Assembly: GCA_023313575.1 (NCBI GenBank)
Contig: JAJTTP010000007.1
Span: 496,001 to 560,000 of the forward strand
DNA from: Eutypella sp. D-1
Taxonomy: Eukaryota > Ascomycota > Sordariomycetes > Xylariales > Diatrypaceae
Length of the DNA: 64,000 nt
Reading direction: 5' to 3'
In this document: positions 1 through 11,608 of the stretch, one piece after another
Layout of the letters: the number at the start of each line of letters is the position of its first letter
How positions within the stretch are numbered: the first letter of the stretch is position 1
The notes under the pieces: model-generated
Databases searched by the model: none
Told to the model about the DNA's origin: nothing
The model's input: only the letters and a program-made list of their open reading frames with translations
Made by a program: the position numbers and the translations under genes

Positions 1-2185
1 GGAAATTCGAGATATGCGCATATGCTGGCTGGACGGCCGAGCAACGATCCACATTGAAACCAACACAAGCGTCCCAAACCCCGGACCATCCATCAATGGA
101 CTATTCTCCAATTTCCCAATTCCGCCCTCGGAAAGCAAGGAAGGAAAGAAAGTCTTCCTCCACCTCACGCCCCCTCCTCAAAAGAATTAGAATAAAAAAA
201 TAATAATTCCATAAAAAATTGATAATTAATTGATAATTCCAGATTCCAAGAGTTGACGCCACATCAGGAACGACAACGTGTTTTAAGATCAGAGGGACCA
301 ACTTCCTATCAAGGATTGGGCCGTGGATGCTTTAGGTGATGGAAGAGAGACAAACAAGTCTTGGTAAGTTTTCAGGTTAAGAAGTTTCCAGGGCTGCAGG
401 GTTTAGTTTTTGAGTTCATGATGCAGAGTTCCACTTTTTACCGTGTGATTTTTACTACGAATTACTACCTTCACAGGTAGAGTAGTTACATGATAAGTAC
501 TCGATGAAACCTTCCCTTTCTCTTTAGTACAGATGGTGATACATTTGGTGCAGATGATGTAGCTGTAGACCTGTAGGTGTAGCTCTAGATGGTGCAGGCC
601 CAGGGGGGGGGGGGGGGTGGTTTTGACGGCACACGGTACGGATGGTCTACTTACCCGAATAGGTACTTACCTACCCCTACCTAGTAAATACATAGCAGTA
701 TCCATGGATGTAAATAGATATGCCGGTTACAGTTGGCCTAGGCCTGTAAAGCCGTGGTAATTTAAAGCTTCTAGTAGTGTTCCATTGAATAGCCAAGCGC
801 CGCTTGCCTACTTAGTACTTCGGTATGGTCGTAGAAAAGCAAAAGAATAAAAAAGTGAACGTTAATATCCGTGTTACCTCTTAAGAGGTATGCTAAGTTA
901 AGTGTCTACATATGTATATTATGGGGCAACGCTTCTTTTAAGGGGGGTGTTAGTGCCTAGGTAGATCCACGGGTACCTTAGGGGGTAGGTAGTAGGGATG
1001 TCAGGGTGTGTCAGGGCGTGTAGTGGTGCGTCGTACCTGTGAATGTCTTGGGAATTCCCTGGGGATGCCCTGACAGCATGGGCAGCCCTGGGATGGTGGG
1101 TTGCCCTAGGCGTATCCCGAAGGTCGATGAGCAAGATTTGGAGGAACTAACCTACATGCATACATCATTGTACATACATTAAGTACTTCGTACAGGGCTT
1201 GCAGGGGCTTGGGGGGCTTGAGGGCTTGTGTGGGCTGGCTGACGGGAGAGGAGAGATCGCTGTCCAGGGCTTAACACAAATGGTGGGGTACTTAAACTAA
1301 CTTCTTGGGGACTAGTACACTTCTTGCTGGTCCTTAGATGGTGGCTTTCTCGGACCGACCAATCAGAGACAATAATCACAGTTATACACAAATTCCTCTT
1401 CTAGGATCTCTACCTGCTTACTTCGAGGTTGTTACCTACCTCTACATACCTATGTAGGTAGAACTGATAGACTGGTAGGGTTTCCAGGATCAAAACGTGC
1501 TATCATGAAATTCTGTCCTCATGAGGTGACACCCAATAAGTGCGAAAATTCCTAATATTTCTGTCCATTCGGTCCAGGTTGGACGCCTCCATGCCATGAC
1601 ACCCAGGCCTACAAGGTCACTTACAAATGCCCGAGACTTTTCTAGTGTAGGGTCGGGTCTGAGAGTATGCCACCAAGACTTCAAGTCACAACGGTTAGAA
1701 TAGAGCTTGTCTCTCCTTGTCTCTGCTTGTCTTCCTTGTCTTCCTTGTCATCCTTGTCAACTTCCATATTGAGATACCACCTCCGGTACTTATTATACAT
1801 GATGTGTGTCGTGTGCGCGTCGTGTGGGCATCGTTACCGTGCATATTGCCACGCTACATACCGTTTAGGGTGACCCGTTCGACCACCTGCATGTGCAACC
1901 AAAGTCACCCGGCCGGCGATATATCCCTCTTATACATTCTCTTATACATTCCAGGCCCTAGAGCCCTACTTCAAGTAAAATCAACTCATCCGACAACTCT
2001 CACTCATCATCTTTAACCCCATCATCATCTTTCTCGCTATCTGCTTGTCTGCCTGTCCGCCTGTTTACTTGCTTGCTTCCCTGCCTGTCTGTCTGTCTTT
2101 CTGTCCAAACCAACAAACCACAGCTGTCATCACTCTGCACCTGTCTACAACTCTAACCCAAGTCCTACCAATAGCCAGCTCTGAG
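1..2185. other. Intergenic, no gene seen; 5' region of the enoyl-CoA hydratase gene
   Basis: No open frame here looks like a protein. A 15-base G run lies at 603-617, and TAGGTA/TACCTA motifs cluster near 653-685, 950-990 and 1430-1462. From about 1705 to 2110 the + strand becomes pyrimidine-rich, with degenerate TTGTC/TTCC units at 1708-1760 and CTGTCTGT-like units at 2040-2105. This is typical of the promoter and leader of a filamentous-fungal gene and fits the start at 2186. Confidence 0.6.
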
Positions 2186-3705
2186 ATGTCTAACTCTGAG
2201 ATCTCTAACCTCGTCCTTGCAGACACGCCCCTAGATGGCGTCAGGGTTCTTACCTTCAATCGCATAGACAAGCGCAATGCTCTATCACAGTCCCTCATAT
2301 CTACCTTCTTAAAACAGTTGTCCGAGGCATCCCGGGACACCACTGTCCGTGTCATCGTTATCACCGGTGGCAAGACATGCTTCTCAGGTAAGTGAAGCTA
2401 TCGAGCTTAACCCCCACACCTTCTTGTTGCCCCTCATCACTACCCTTCTCCAAAACTGTTGTCATGTTCTAGAAGTACTGACCCCCTGCTTAATAGCTGG
2501 GGCCGATATCAAAGAGATAGCCGAGCTCGGTGCTGCTGAGGCGGGGAAGCGACGCTACCTCGAAGACCTCTGCTTGGGCATCAAGGCTGTGAAGAAACCA
2601 ATCCTGGCCGCCGTCGAGGGGATTGCTGTGAGTTTACCTTACCACTTGGGGCTCAAACTTCTCCAAATCCAGACTTGTGCGAGCCATGGGTTGAATGACG
2701 ATGCTAAATACCCATGACAAATCTAGTTCGGTGGTGGTTTCGAGGTTGCGTTGATGGTAAGTCACATTCTTTTGTCTAGCCCTACCCTATCTGAGTGGAG
2801 CTTGGCTGATATGATTTGATCATGATCAGTGTGACATGATCTTCGCGGGCCGTAGCAGTCGCCTAGGTCTGCCGGAAGTCACGATCGGAGTGATCCCCGG
2901 CGCAGGGGGCACCCAGCGCTTGACCAATACCCTTGGGAAGTATAGGGTGCGTTGTCCCTTACGTGGAACTCTAACCCCTACCCTATCCTACCCTAACATT
3001 CATGCTCCCCTCCACCCCCACCCCCACCATCGCCCCCTATCCGAGATGCACCTAACCCGGATATCATGTTTTCCTAGGCCATGAAGATGATCATGACCGG
3101 GAGCCCCATTGCCGCGGGCGAAGCGAACGCAAATGGTTTGGTGGCCGACGTCTTCGACGACGGAGCGGTGCTGAACAAGACTCTCGCCGTCGCGGAGACG
3201 CTTTCCAATTCCAGCGGCGTGGCGTTGTACTTTGCGAAGGAGGCGATATGCGGAGGTGAGTTATGCCGCCCTTTTTTCTTTTTTTTTCCTCCTACCGTCC
3301 ACGTGTCCACGTGTCTATTTGTCTTGCCTGGCTGGTCAGACCTAGACCTCAGTCTTGTTTCATGGCGTCATATCACGACTTCCCATTGCTAACCATTGCC
3401 TCCTTCCGCTTCCCCCCCGTCGTCGTACAGCGGACGATCTGGGGCGAAACGATGACCTCGAGAGGCGACTCTACTACACCTCTTTCGGCACCGCGGACAA
3501 GAGGGAAGGCATCAGTGCCTTCCTCCAGAAGCGTAAGCCCCGGTGGACCAGGCCATCGCGCAAGGTCGTCGCCCCTCCCAAGGCACCCGCCGCCACGCCC
3601 AAGAAGAGCGGAGGGCACCCCCTCAAACCGCTCGTCATGCTACCGCGAACCATCGGCCGCGCAGCACTCGGGAAGGAGATCGGCCCGATCCCCATCGCCG
3701 TTTGA
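2186..3705 (+). CDS. Enoyl-CoA hydratase/isomerase family protein (crotonase fold), 6 exons
   Basis: Exons 2186-2387, 2497-2627, 2727-2756, 2830-2946, 3078-3255 and 3431-3705 join to a 310-residue protein. All introns are GT-AG and all phases close. The crotonase hallmarks are present: AGADIKE (first oxyanion-hole segment, about 68-74), GGGFE (113-117) and LGLPE (133-137). Glu117 and Glu137 are 20 residues apart, as are the two catalytic glutamates of mammalian enoyl-CoA hydratase. PGAGGTQRL follows, and the C-terminus has the YYTSFGTADKREGISAF block typical of hydratases. It should hydrate trans-2-enoyl-CoA in fatty-acid or branched-chain amino-acid oxidation. The ATG at 2186 was chosen because upstream in-frame sequence (from 2045) is low-complexity leader. 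There is no peroxisomal C-terminal tripeptide, and no strong presequence is obvious, so the compartment is uncertain. A short basic tail (RKVVAPPK onward) extends past the family core. Confidence 0.9.
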
Positions 3706-6700
3706 TGGTCTATGTAGTGTTGGATTTGGACTAGGACCCACGATACCCTCTTTCGTTCCCTTTCATCTTCCCCTTCTTGTCTATCTTCTTGTTACAATAT
3801 GGGCCGGCTTATATGGGTTTATCTCCTTTGCTGTTTGTGTCTCGCTGTTTGCGCCTGTCAATCTTTATATCCTCTCTCTCTCTCTCATAACATTTCCTTA
3901 GTCCGGCTGTAATTGAGTTCCTAATATGTTCTACGATGCCTCGACCCATCCTCATCCGTGATTGACCTGTGACATACTCTCGTCTAAACAGTAGGCCTTC
4001 CCTCCCATAGTAAGGCCATAGATCTAGTCAAGTCCAATCCCATCCTCTATGCCAGGTGTAAGAGACTAACTACCAATTCGGCCTTGACAACACTTTCGGT
4101 CCGGAAGCCGCACTGACACATCATCTACAAGGGCACCTGCGCAAGCCCAGTGACTTTCCTATCAAGTTCCTACTCTACTACTCCTGCTACCGCGGCATGC
4201 AGTCCGCCCGTGAAGAGGTCAGTCTACCAGGGCCTCCCGGGTCCGGCCCGGGTGCCGTCAGGCATGACACGACCCTTCCGAGTCACTCGTAATCTCGTCA
4301 TATTTTGATATCACGATGCATAAGCCGTAAGCCCGAAGTGTGGACTATTTGGAAATAATTCGACAATAGTAGGGGCTCGAGGCCGAAGCCGTTTCGATGG
4401 TCGTTGTTCGGGAGAGCCGGGGAGTGGAGTTGTTGAGTGGAAGTGGCGGAAGGGGGTGTGCGCGGTGAAAGGGGGGGGGGGGAGTTTGCGGATTAACTGA
4501 TGAGAAGAGAGACATCCTCGTATCCATCATCAGGGAAACCCCCACCGTGCTTTTCCAACCATAGCCTTGCGTCCCCTATAGTCTCGACTACCACGATCCT
4601 TGGCAAAGGGAATGGATAAGGGGTGCGGAGGAAAGGCTTAACTAAGTTTAGGGAGGGCTCTATATTGACCGATCACATGCCGGGCAATGACATCATAAGG
4701 GCCCTTTTCTCGCGCCCTGAGAAGGGCGCAGGCGCACGCGAGGTTTAAAAGAGCATGCACGGAGGCTTGACTCGGCTGATTCACGAGAGAATGGGTCGTT
4801 TTTTTGTTTCTTTCTTTCTGGTGGTTTTGGTTTTGGTTTTCTTTTGTCTCGTCCTTTTCGGATATGAAAGATGGGAAATGGGGGGAGATACAAGGCAGGT
4901 ACTTTATTGGTTCGAAACGGTACCTGTCCGGCACCTGGACAAAAAGACAGCATTCTCGAGTTCTGAAACGATTCGAAACTAGGCACGTTCGCGCCTCAAA
5001 AAGCTCAGGAACAATGCTCACCACCCTGTCAGCCTGTCACTATCACAATGGGACTAGTAGGTCGAGGTCAGAGACATCCGGTACCGATCCGATCGGATAG
5101 CGCGTCGGGAATCGCGGCCGGGGATCGTAGCCGTTTAGATTTTTTCGTCCCTCCACTCCACCCTTCGCACACGCCCCCCTTTGTTTCTTTTTGCCCTTTT
5201 TCCTTTTCCAGCCATGCCATGAGGGGTCTTAGGGAAACTTGTGGCTTTTTTTTTTTTTGGAAAAAGCGCATGGGGCACAACGGGGCACAACACGACACGA
5301 CACGACCGCGCGCGCCTGTCAAATGTGATCCCTCCCCAGGTTTTTCCCGTGTTTCGGGGACTTAAAGAGAGCACGAACCCCGCGCGAACCCGTGTCTCTG
5401 GCTCGTGGCTGCATGCACGGTTGGGCCATGAAGAAGTGAAAAGAAAGGAAAGGTTTAAAATAAAGAGGTGATATAGTAAAACACAAAACGGTTCCTGGAT
5501 CCCGGCAGATGGGATGGGCAGGGGGGGTAGGGGAAGGGGAAAGGGGGGGGGGGGGGTAAGGCCACCACCACCACATAACGATGACTCGAAGGAAATGCCG
5601 CCGACGCGGCCCGATGAACAATTGAAGGAGAGCGGGATGAGTTAAATGTGACTCGTCAACAAATTTCACGACAATAAAAAGGATAAGGGAGTCATAGATA
5701 TAGGTATAGGGGAGGGGTGGATGAGCGAATACCCGATCAGCTAGAACGGACGAATCCGCCTTGGCGCGACGTCTTTCGTTCGCCCTTCGCGATCGACGCG
5801 CCCCATCTAGGTATTATACTAGAGACCACACTATTACCTTACTAAACTGCGATCTCTAAATGAATGAATGAATGACATTCTTTTCCCGAGATGACCTGTC
5901 TATCTGTCTGTCTATCCTATCGCCCCCTCCTTCCCCTTCCCCTAGCAAAGAAGGAAGGAGAGAAGTGGTAAGATGGCAAAGGACTCCTCCGACAGGTCTA
6001 TCGATCCTGAGCTAGGCGACCGCCACAGCTGAAGGGAGTAATGGTTTCCTTTCCACTTTTTGTTTTTTCCTTTCTTTCTCTGCTTCTCGTAACATTTCTG
6101 TCATTTCTTTGCTTTTGTGGTTCGACTTCGAGACGTAATCGGTGACACAAGCGAGCTGAAAAAGGCTTAGAGGGAGCGAAGGACACACTGCAGGCGCGCG
6201 CACGCGGAGGGCGTGGTCGTTGGAACAGAGTTTCGCGCCCTAACCACTATAGATCAGAGGATGATGTATATTAATAGCAAGAAAGACATACGCGTAATGC
6301 AAGGGTATCCATACCCACCACGAACCCGTGCCATGCGATCTGGCCATGCCGCCGCCGCATGCAACAGCGTTGAAGAAAAGCAGAGGGGGGGAGGGGAGGG
6401 GAGAGGGGGACGGACAGGCACGGATGGGGGGGTGTGCGAACAAAGACGAAAAGAAAACGTGGCGGCCGTCTCCTAGGCCTAGATCGGATCTACCGTGCAT
6501 GCCTGGCCCTGACCCTCATACATATCTGTATGTATCTACCTACACGCACATATGCAATTTTAGCCTAATGTGTCAGGCTGGCTGGCTAGCTGGGCTGCCA
6601 GGCTGTATGTTGTTCGTGTTTGTCTTATGCGAGATGTCTTGCAGATTCTGATCTTCGTCCCTTGATATATAAAATCGCGATCCCTCCCCACCAAGGCCGG

Positions 6701-7349
6701 ATATCCGATCCGGATCCGTGGGTGTGGGTGAATAGCATGCGTAGCTAGTTAAGGCTGCAGTTTATTGCCGGGGAAGATTGCATGAGGATGCAGACGGATG
6801 TTAGTGAAGTTCTATAATAGCGATAATGCCGCAGGCTGCTGTGATGATGTCCCGCTCCATTAGATTCGGGAATCCGCTAGGCCGTGTCCCCCTCCCCCGG
6901 CATTCTCTCTCCCGGCGTCTGACATGTGTGTGGTTGCTAGGTGGTTCATGCCACCGGCAAGCTGTCACATGTGACGATTGACGCCGATTATGTGATTAGT
7001 TTGTGACCATATATATCATTCGGTCCTTTTACTCGGCGAGTATTGTCAAATATCAACCTGCGCGGTCGGGATGTATGGAGGTCATTTCATCTACACCGAG
7101 ATTGGGCCATAACGCCCATAACCCTTGCCATCCCGTCCTGGATACACGCCTTTTACTTTTCGTCCGAGCACGAGCGAATTGGTACATTTTCTCGACGATC
7201 GAGAGACGGGACTATCGATAAAGTCGTTCTGGGAAGCCTCATTATTGTCAAATAGCCAAGCTACCACCCGTCTTGGCTCTCATTCAGGGCCATCCTAACA
7301 TGATGCAGCTTTTGACAGTGCGTGAAGGTTTAACTCAAAGGATAGGTCC
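3706..7349. other. Intergenic, 3.6 kb, no gene seen
   Basis: This stretch lies between the hydratase stop and the stop of the convergent F-box-like gene. It holds homopolymer and short-period repeats: CT repeat near 3872-3886, G12 at 4471-4482, G14 at 5543-5556, AATG repeats near 5858-5875 and a CTGT/CTAT run near 5895-5920. Open frames up to 128 codons are low complexity (K, R, P or F runs) and none resembles a known protein. Confidence 0.5.
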
Positions 7350-8487
7350 CTAGCCGGTAGGGCTTCGGGAAGCAAGTTCCATCCTTATATCCGCCCTAAT
7401 GGAGGAGAGGAGTTGAAAGGGGAAATAGCGTTCAACCTCATCTTTTCCGCCATTGAGAGTGATTCGTTGCTTAAGCTTCTTCGTCGACTCCTCAGCCTCT
7501 TTCAGCACGTACATGGGCCATTCCATCCAGATCCTAGTGGAAGTGACATAACTGAGCATCATCAAGGCCCAGATACCATTGCCGTCAAAGTCCTCTAGAG
7601 CTGTGTCAAAGCCGCGGGACGTGTCCTCCCAGGTGTGGTTACCTCCGAGGCGGGCACCGGATCGAATGAGCCAGAAGAGCTTCTTGATAGATTCTTCGTC
7701 CCAGGGGCCGACCACGAGGGCTTCGGGGATGAGGGTCTCGGGATGGACCATATTCATTTGGTTAACGGACGGCCGGACGAGTTTCATCCGACTGAAATCC
7801 TGCGCCGTCGTTGCGAAGGTATTGAAATGGGCCATGAAATAGTCTTCTGGTTTCTCGGCGGTAACCTCGCCGTTGGAGCCGGCACCTCCAGAAAGCTCCT
7901 CATCATCCGGAACTAATCCGCCAAAGATGTCGCGGCCTTTCATGGGTTGGGGGGCTTTGCGAGTGCACTGCTCGAAGCACTCGGCTATGAAACGGACGTT
8001 GACCCAAGAGTACTCAAGAAGCGCGGACTATTATGGAGTTAGTTGATTGCTTCCAAGTCCGCATAATGTTCATACGGTGCAACAAGAATTCAACACGAAC
8101 CTGGAAGTCGGGATTACCGCCGTAAGAGATCCAGTTGCCAGGGATAGGCGTGTCGTACGGTTGGCTGAGCCATTGGGGAGCGAAAGCACAGATGAAAGCC
8201 TCGCGACGGGTCTGAATATCGGAAAGAAAGTGGCCGATGCGAAGGCTGGCGCGGACAAAATTGACGTTCTCGGAGTACATGAAAATCTCCCTCAGAACCT
8301 CAAAAGGAAGCCTCTCCTCTAAGTAGGAGGTCTTCTTCTTAACCAGGCTACGAGTCCTGGGCAGAGCTTCGAGCGGTTTCTTGACGACCTTGCCACGGGG
8401 CTTTTGACGGCGTCTAGAAATACGAGGTGGTGTGGGTTGGCCGGCTCGACGGCGTTTGCCGGGCACGTTGATGGGTGTCAACTCCAT
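7350..8487 (-). CDS. F-box-like protein, two exons
   Basis: Exon 1 is 8487-8101 and exon 2 is 8027-7350. The intron 8100-8028 starts GTTCGT and ends ATAG. The product is 354 residues. The N-terminal ~50 residues are very basic (KRRR, RRRQK, KKK), suggesting nuclear localisation. Residues about 55-90 (LPFEVLREIFMYSENVNFVRAS) look like an F-box, the helical motif that binds Skp1 in SCF ubiquitin ligases. The rest, with aromatic-rich segments, is probably the substrate-binding or structural part, and no repeat or other domain was recognised. The family is a common, rapidly evolving type of small fungal F-box protein. The F-box call rests on a pattern, not an alignment, so a different helical motif is possible. 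Confidence 0.6.
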
Positions 8488-9754
8488 GGTACCGACGTGC
8501 TTGCAAGTTTCTTGATGATGCAGGCAAGAGGAAGGTGGCTCCTTTCCAAGTCACAGCAAACAGAATGCGATATTGGAATGAAGAGGGGCGAAAGAACCAA
8601 CACAGTGGGGGATGTAACGGGGAGGTATGGGATCCAGGATCAAAACGCTGGCTTTGCCAATCTCTGTATTCCTATCTAAAGGTGAGGAAAAAAGGGAAAG
8701 AAAGAATCGAATCTTAGGATCAAAGCCACTTATAAATAGTATTTAAAAAAGGATCCCTAAAGTACGTAGGTACCTAAGGTCAATAGGAAGGATCCCATCA
8801 ATACGTAGGCGCGATCCTATTGACAGGGCAGGAGCCCATAGGGTCGGATCCCCATTGTGATTATCCCATTGTGGTGGTGGCCCAGGATTGGTGCCGTCAC
8901 AGGGGAGTAACTTTAAGGTAAGCTGGGTAGGGAGGTAGGCGACCTATGTAGTGCCAAAATCCTACAAATATTAAGCAGAGGCATAACGTGTCTGTGGGGT
9001 TTCAGCACGGCGACGTACGGCTTATGATCAAACTGCACGGGGTGTTATCTATACCATGTCATGTAAGTTGAAGGAGGGTGAAGAGGGTGAAGGAGGGAGA
9101 TTCGTTGCTCAGGGGCATCCATGGATTCTATGCACCTGTCACCTGTCACCCGCCTGGAAGCAACTATAGAAAATCGGTAGAAAATTGGGTTTTCTTGGCA
9201 TACATACCTACCTAGGTACATGTAGGTAGTACCTAACTTATAGGTACTTATGTACTTATGCACATACCGGGCCTTCACATGTGCAACATACTTAACAGTG
9301 GGTCTTCCAAGTGGCATGGTGGCACACTGGCTGGGCAGCTGCGAGCTGCTCAGGTGCCTTGGGTGCCCGCAGCAGCGGTTTCTTATCAGTAGATAACTAT
9401 TACTCTATCTGGAGAATTTATTACTACATATTTTACAGTATCTGCTTCATAGTTTTCTTTCTTATATGATAATTTCTACATAATACTCCCATGATTAAGA
9501 AACCTGACCTCGGATATCAATACAATTAACGGAATTGGTATTAGAGACCAGTGCAAGATCTTGCTCGACTCCCTTTGCAACATACTTCAGTTACCTACAC
9601 CTATCCTACACCTATCCTACACATATCCTACATATATAAACCGTTCTACATCATGGCAATTTCGTTCATATGAAGTGAAAAGAGATATAGATATAACTCT
9701 TCATATCGCTAAGCGCACTCCGCCCTCACTTGCCTTCTCTCAAAGTAGCTCGGG
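8488..9754. other. Intergenic region between divergent genes (F-box-like and MRS2)
   Basis: There is no coding sequence. The region contains a perfect TAGGTACCTA palindrome at 8767-8776, a further TACCTAGGTA at 9209-9218 within a motif-rich patch (about 9201-9250), and an AT-rich promoter-like stretch at about 9380-9560 ahead of MRS2. It should serve as 5' region for both flanking genes, which are transcribed away from it. Confidence 0.55.
9594..9637 (+). repeat. Four tandem copies of an 11-base unit upstream of MRS2
   Basis: The unit CCTACACCTAT is repeated at 9594, 9605, 9616 and 9627, with the last two copies slightly degenerate (CCTACACATAT, CCTACATATAT). It sits about 120 bases upstream of the MRS2 start and may be a minisatellite or a clustered factor-binding site. 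Only the repetition itself is seen; a regulatory role is inference. Confidence 0.7.
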
Positions 9755-11608
9755 ATGGCCTCTTTGCGCCCTCCTGTGCCTTCTGCCGGCCTTCTGCGCT
9801 TCCTTCGATCTCAGTCTGAAAACTTCACTTTCTTCAACCCGAACAATGCCCTCACCTCAAGCTCTGGCTCTGCCTGCAGCCCCGCCCACGATCTCCGGAA
9901 TTCCTGGTGCGCCGCCAAGAGACGTGCTCAGGAATATGCGAGGATCTCCCAGGGTCCCAACTCTGCGCGCCGGGCTTCTCTCCAGGCCGGCATGCTTAAC
10001 TTGGGGTCCATAGTACGGTCCCGGTCCTCGCGAACACCGCCCAAACTACGGGACAGAGATACGGGTCTCAGGTTGGCTGGCCAGGTTGGCGCCGCCAGCA
10101 CAAGATACAACTCTTCGGGCCAGAAAAGCCCCTCACATAAACCTACCTGGAGGGAGCGCATATGGGGATCGACAGTACGGAAAGAGGGAAAGCCACTGGA
10201 GCCGGATGATCTCCCAAATCAGGCAGTCGATGGAGACGGTATCTTCATGTTCAACTCCCCGCGCCAGCTCAGCAAGAAGGCCGCGCTGGAGCCCAGGCTT
10301 CGGTGCACGGAGGTCGACGAGAACGGGAATGTCATATTGTTAGATGGCGAGTTCAAGAAAAGCGAACTTATTGCCAGAGTACGTATTGTCGGTGCCGTAA
10401 TAGCATACATACATAGCTAACATGATGGGGATATACAGTTCGGTCTTCTCCCCCGCGACTTGCGTAAGATCGACTCCTCTAATCTCCCGCATATCCTCGT
10501 CCGCCCGACCTCCATTCTCCTCAACCTACTCCACCTTAAAGTTCTCATTAAACACAACCGCGTACTGCTCTTCGACGTCTACGGGTCCAAGGCATCGTAC
10601 CCCCAGTCCGCCTTCATGTATGACCTGCAGGGAAAGCTGCAGCAGAAGACAGGATCATCGCAGTCGCAGTCGAACCCCGGCGGCCTGCCGTACGAGTTCC
10701 GGGCGCTCGAAGCCGTGCTCCAGTCGGTGACGCAGGAGCTCGAGGCCGACTTCGAGGCGGTGCGCGACCCGGTGATCCGCATCCTGAGCGAGCTCGAGGA
10801 CGACATCGACCGCCACAAGTTGCGCATTCTGCTGATCCTGTCGAAGCGCGTCAGCACCTTCGAGCAGAAGGCCAAGCTTGTCCGCGACGCCATCGAGGAG
10901 CTGCTCGAGGCCGACGATGACCTCGCCGCCATGTACCTGACCGAGAAGACCCACGACCTCTTCCGCGGCGTCGACGACCACACCGAGGTCGAGATGCTGC
11001 TCGAGTCTTACCACAAGCTCTGCGACGAGATCGTCCAGGAGGCCCAGAACCTGGTGTCCGGCATCCGCAACACCGAGGAGATGTAAGTGTGCCAACGTGT
11101 GATTTTTTCGTACACTCAAATTTCACAAATCAATATTAGGAACTTACTGACAACCTGTCCCCGCAGAATCCGCGCGATCCTGGACGCGAACCGCAACGCG
11201 CTGATGCTCCTGGACTTGAAGTTCAGCGTGGGCACGCTGGGGCTGGCGATGGGGACGTTCATCGCGGGGCTGTACGGGATGAACCTGGAGAACTTCATCG
11301 AGGAGACGAGCTGGGGATTCCTGGGGGTGACGGGGGTGTCGATCCTGTTCTCGCTGTGGGTGTGCCGGTACGGCCTACTGAAGCTGCGCAAGGTCCAGCG
11401 CGTCAAGATGCAGGGCGACGAGCGCCTCGGCGGCGTCGGCGTCCCCTCCCACGACTACCTCCACTGGCTCCACGACGAGGGCGGCCACTCCGGTCTTCTG
11501 CTCGACCCCCGCCACCGCGAGAAGCTCCGCCGCCTCAACTCTCTCAAGGCCGCCGCCAACAACGAGACCAAGGCTGGTCGCAAGAGGTGGTGGCGCATCA
11601 CCGATTAG
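9755..11608 (+). CDS. MRS2: Mitochondrial inner-membrane magnesium channel, CorA/Mrs2 family
   Basis: Exons 9755-10378, 10439-11082 and 11167-11608 give 569 residues. The N-terminus is rich in Arg, Ser and Ala with few acids (RPPVPSAGLLRFLRS), as expected of a mitochondrial presequence. The matrix domain follows from about 185 (LRCTEVDENGN, then LLPRDLRKIDSS and LFDVYGS), with long coiled-coil helices at about 300-420. The first membrane helix (about 442-459) ends in the family-defining GMN at 460-462, which forms the Mg2+ selectivity filter, and a second helix lies at about 471-492. The C-terminal basic tail ends at the stop 11606-11608. Yeast Mrs2 is about 470 residues; the extra length is mostly N-terminal. 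It is expected to form a pentamer importing Mg2+ into the matrix. Yeast has a paralogue (Lpe10/Mfm1), but the length and complete core fit MRS2 better. Confidence 0.93.

Noticed and set aside
3263..3901. 212-codon + strand frame overlapping the last hydratase exon
   Set aside because: It runs through the last intron in a different frame. The hydratase frame carries the conserved residues and splices cleanly.
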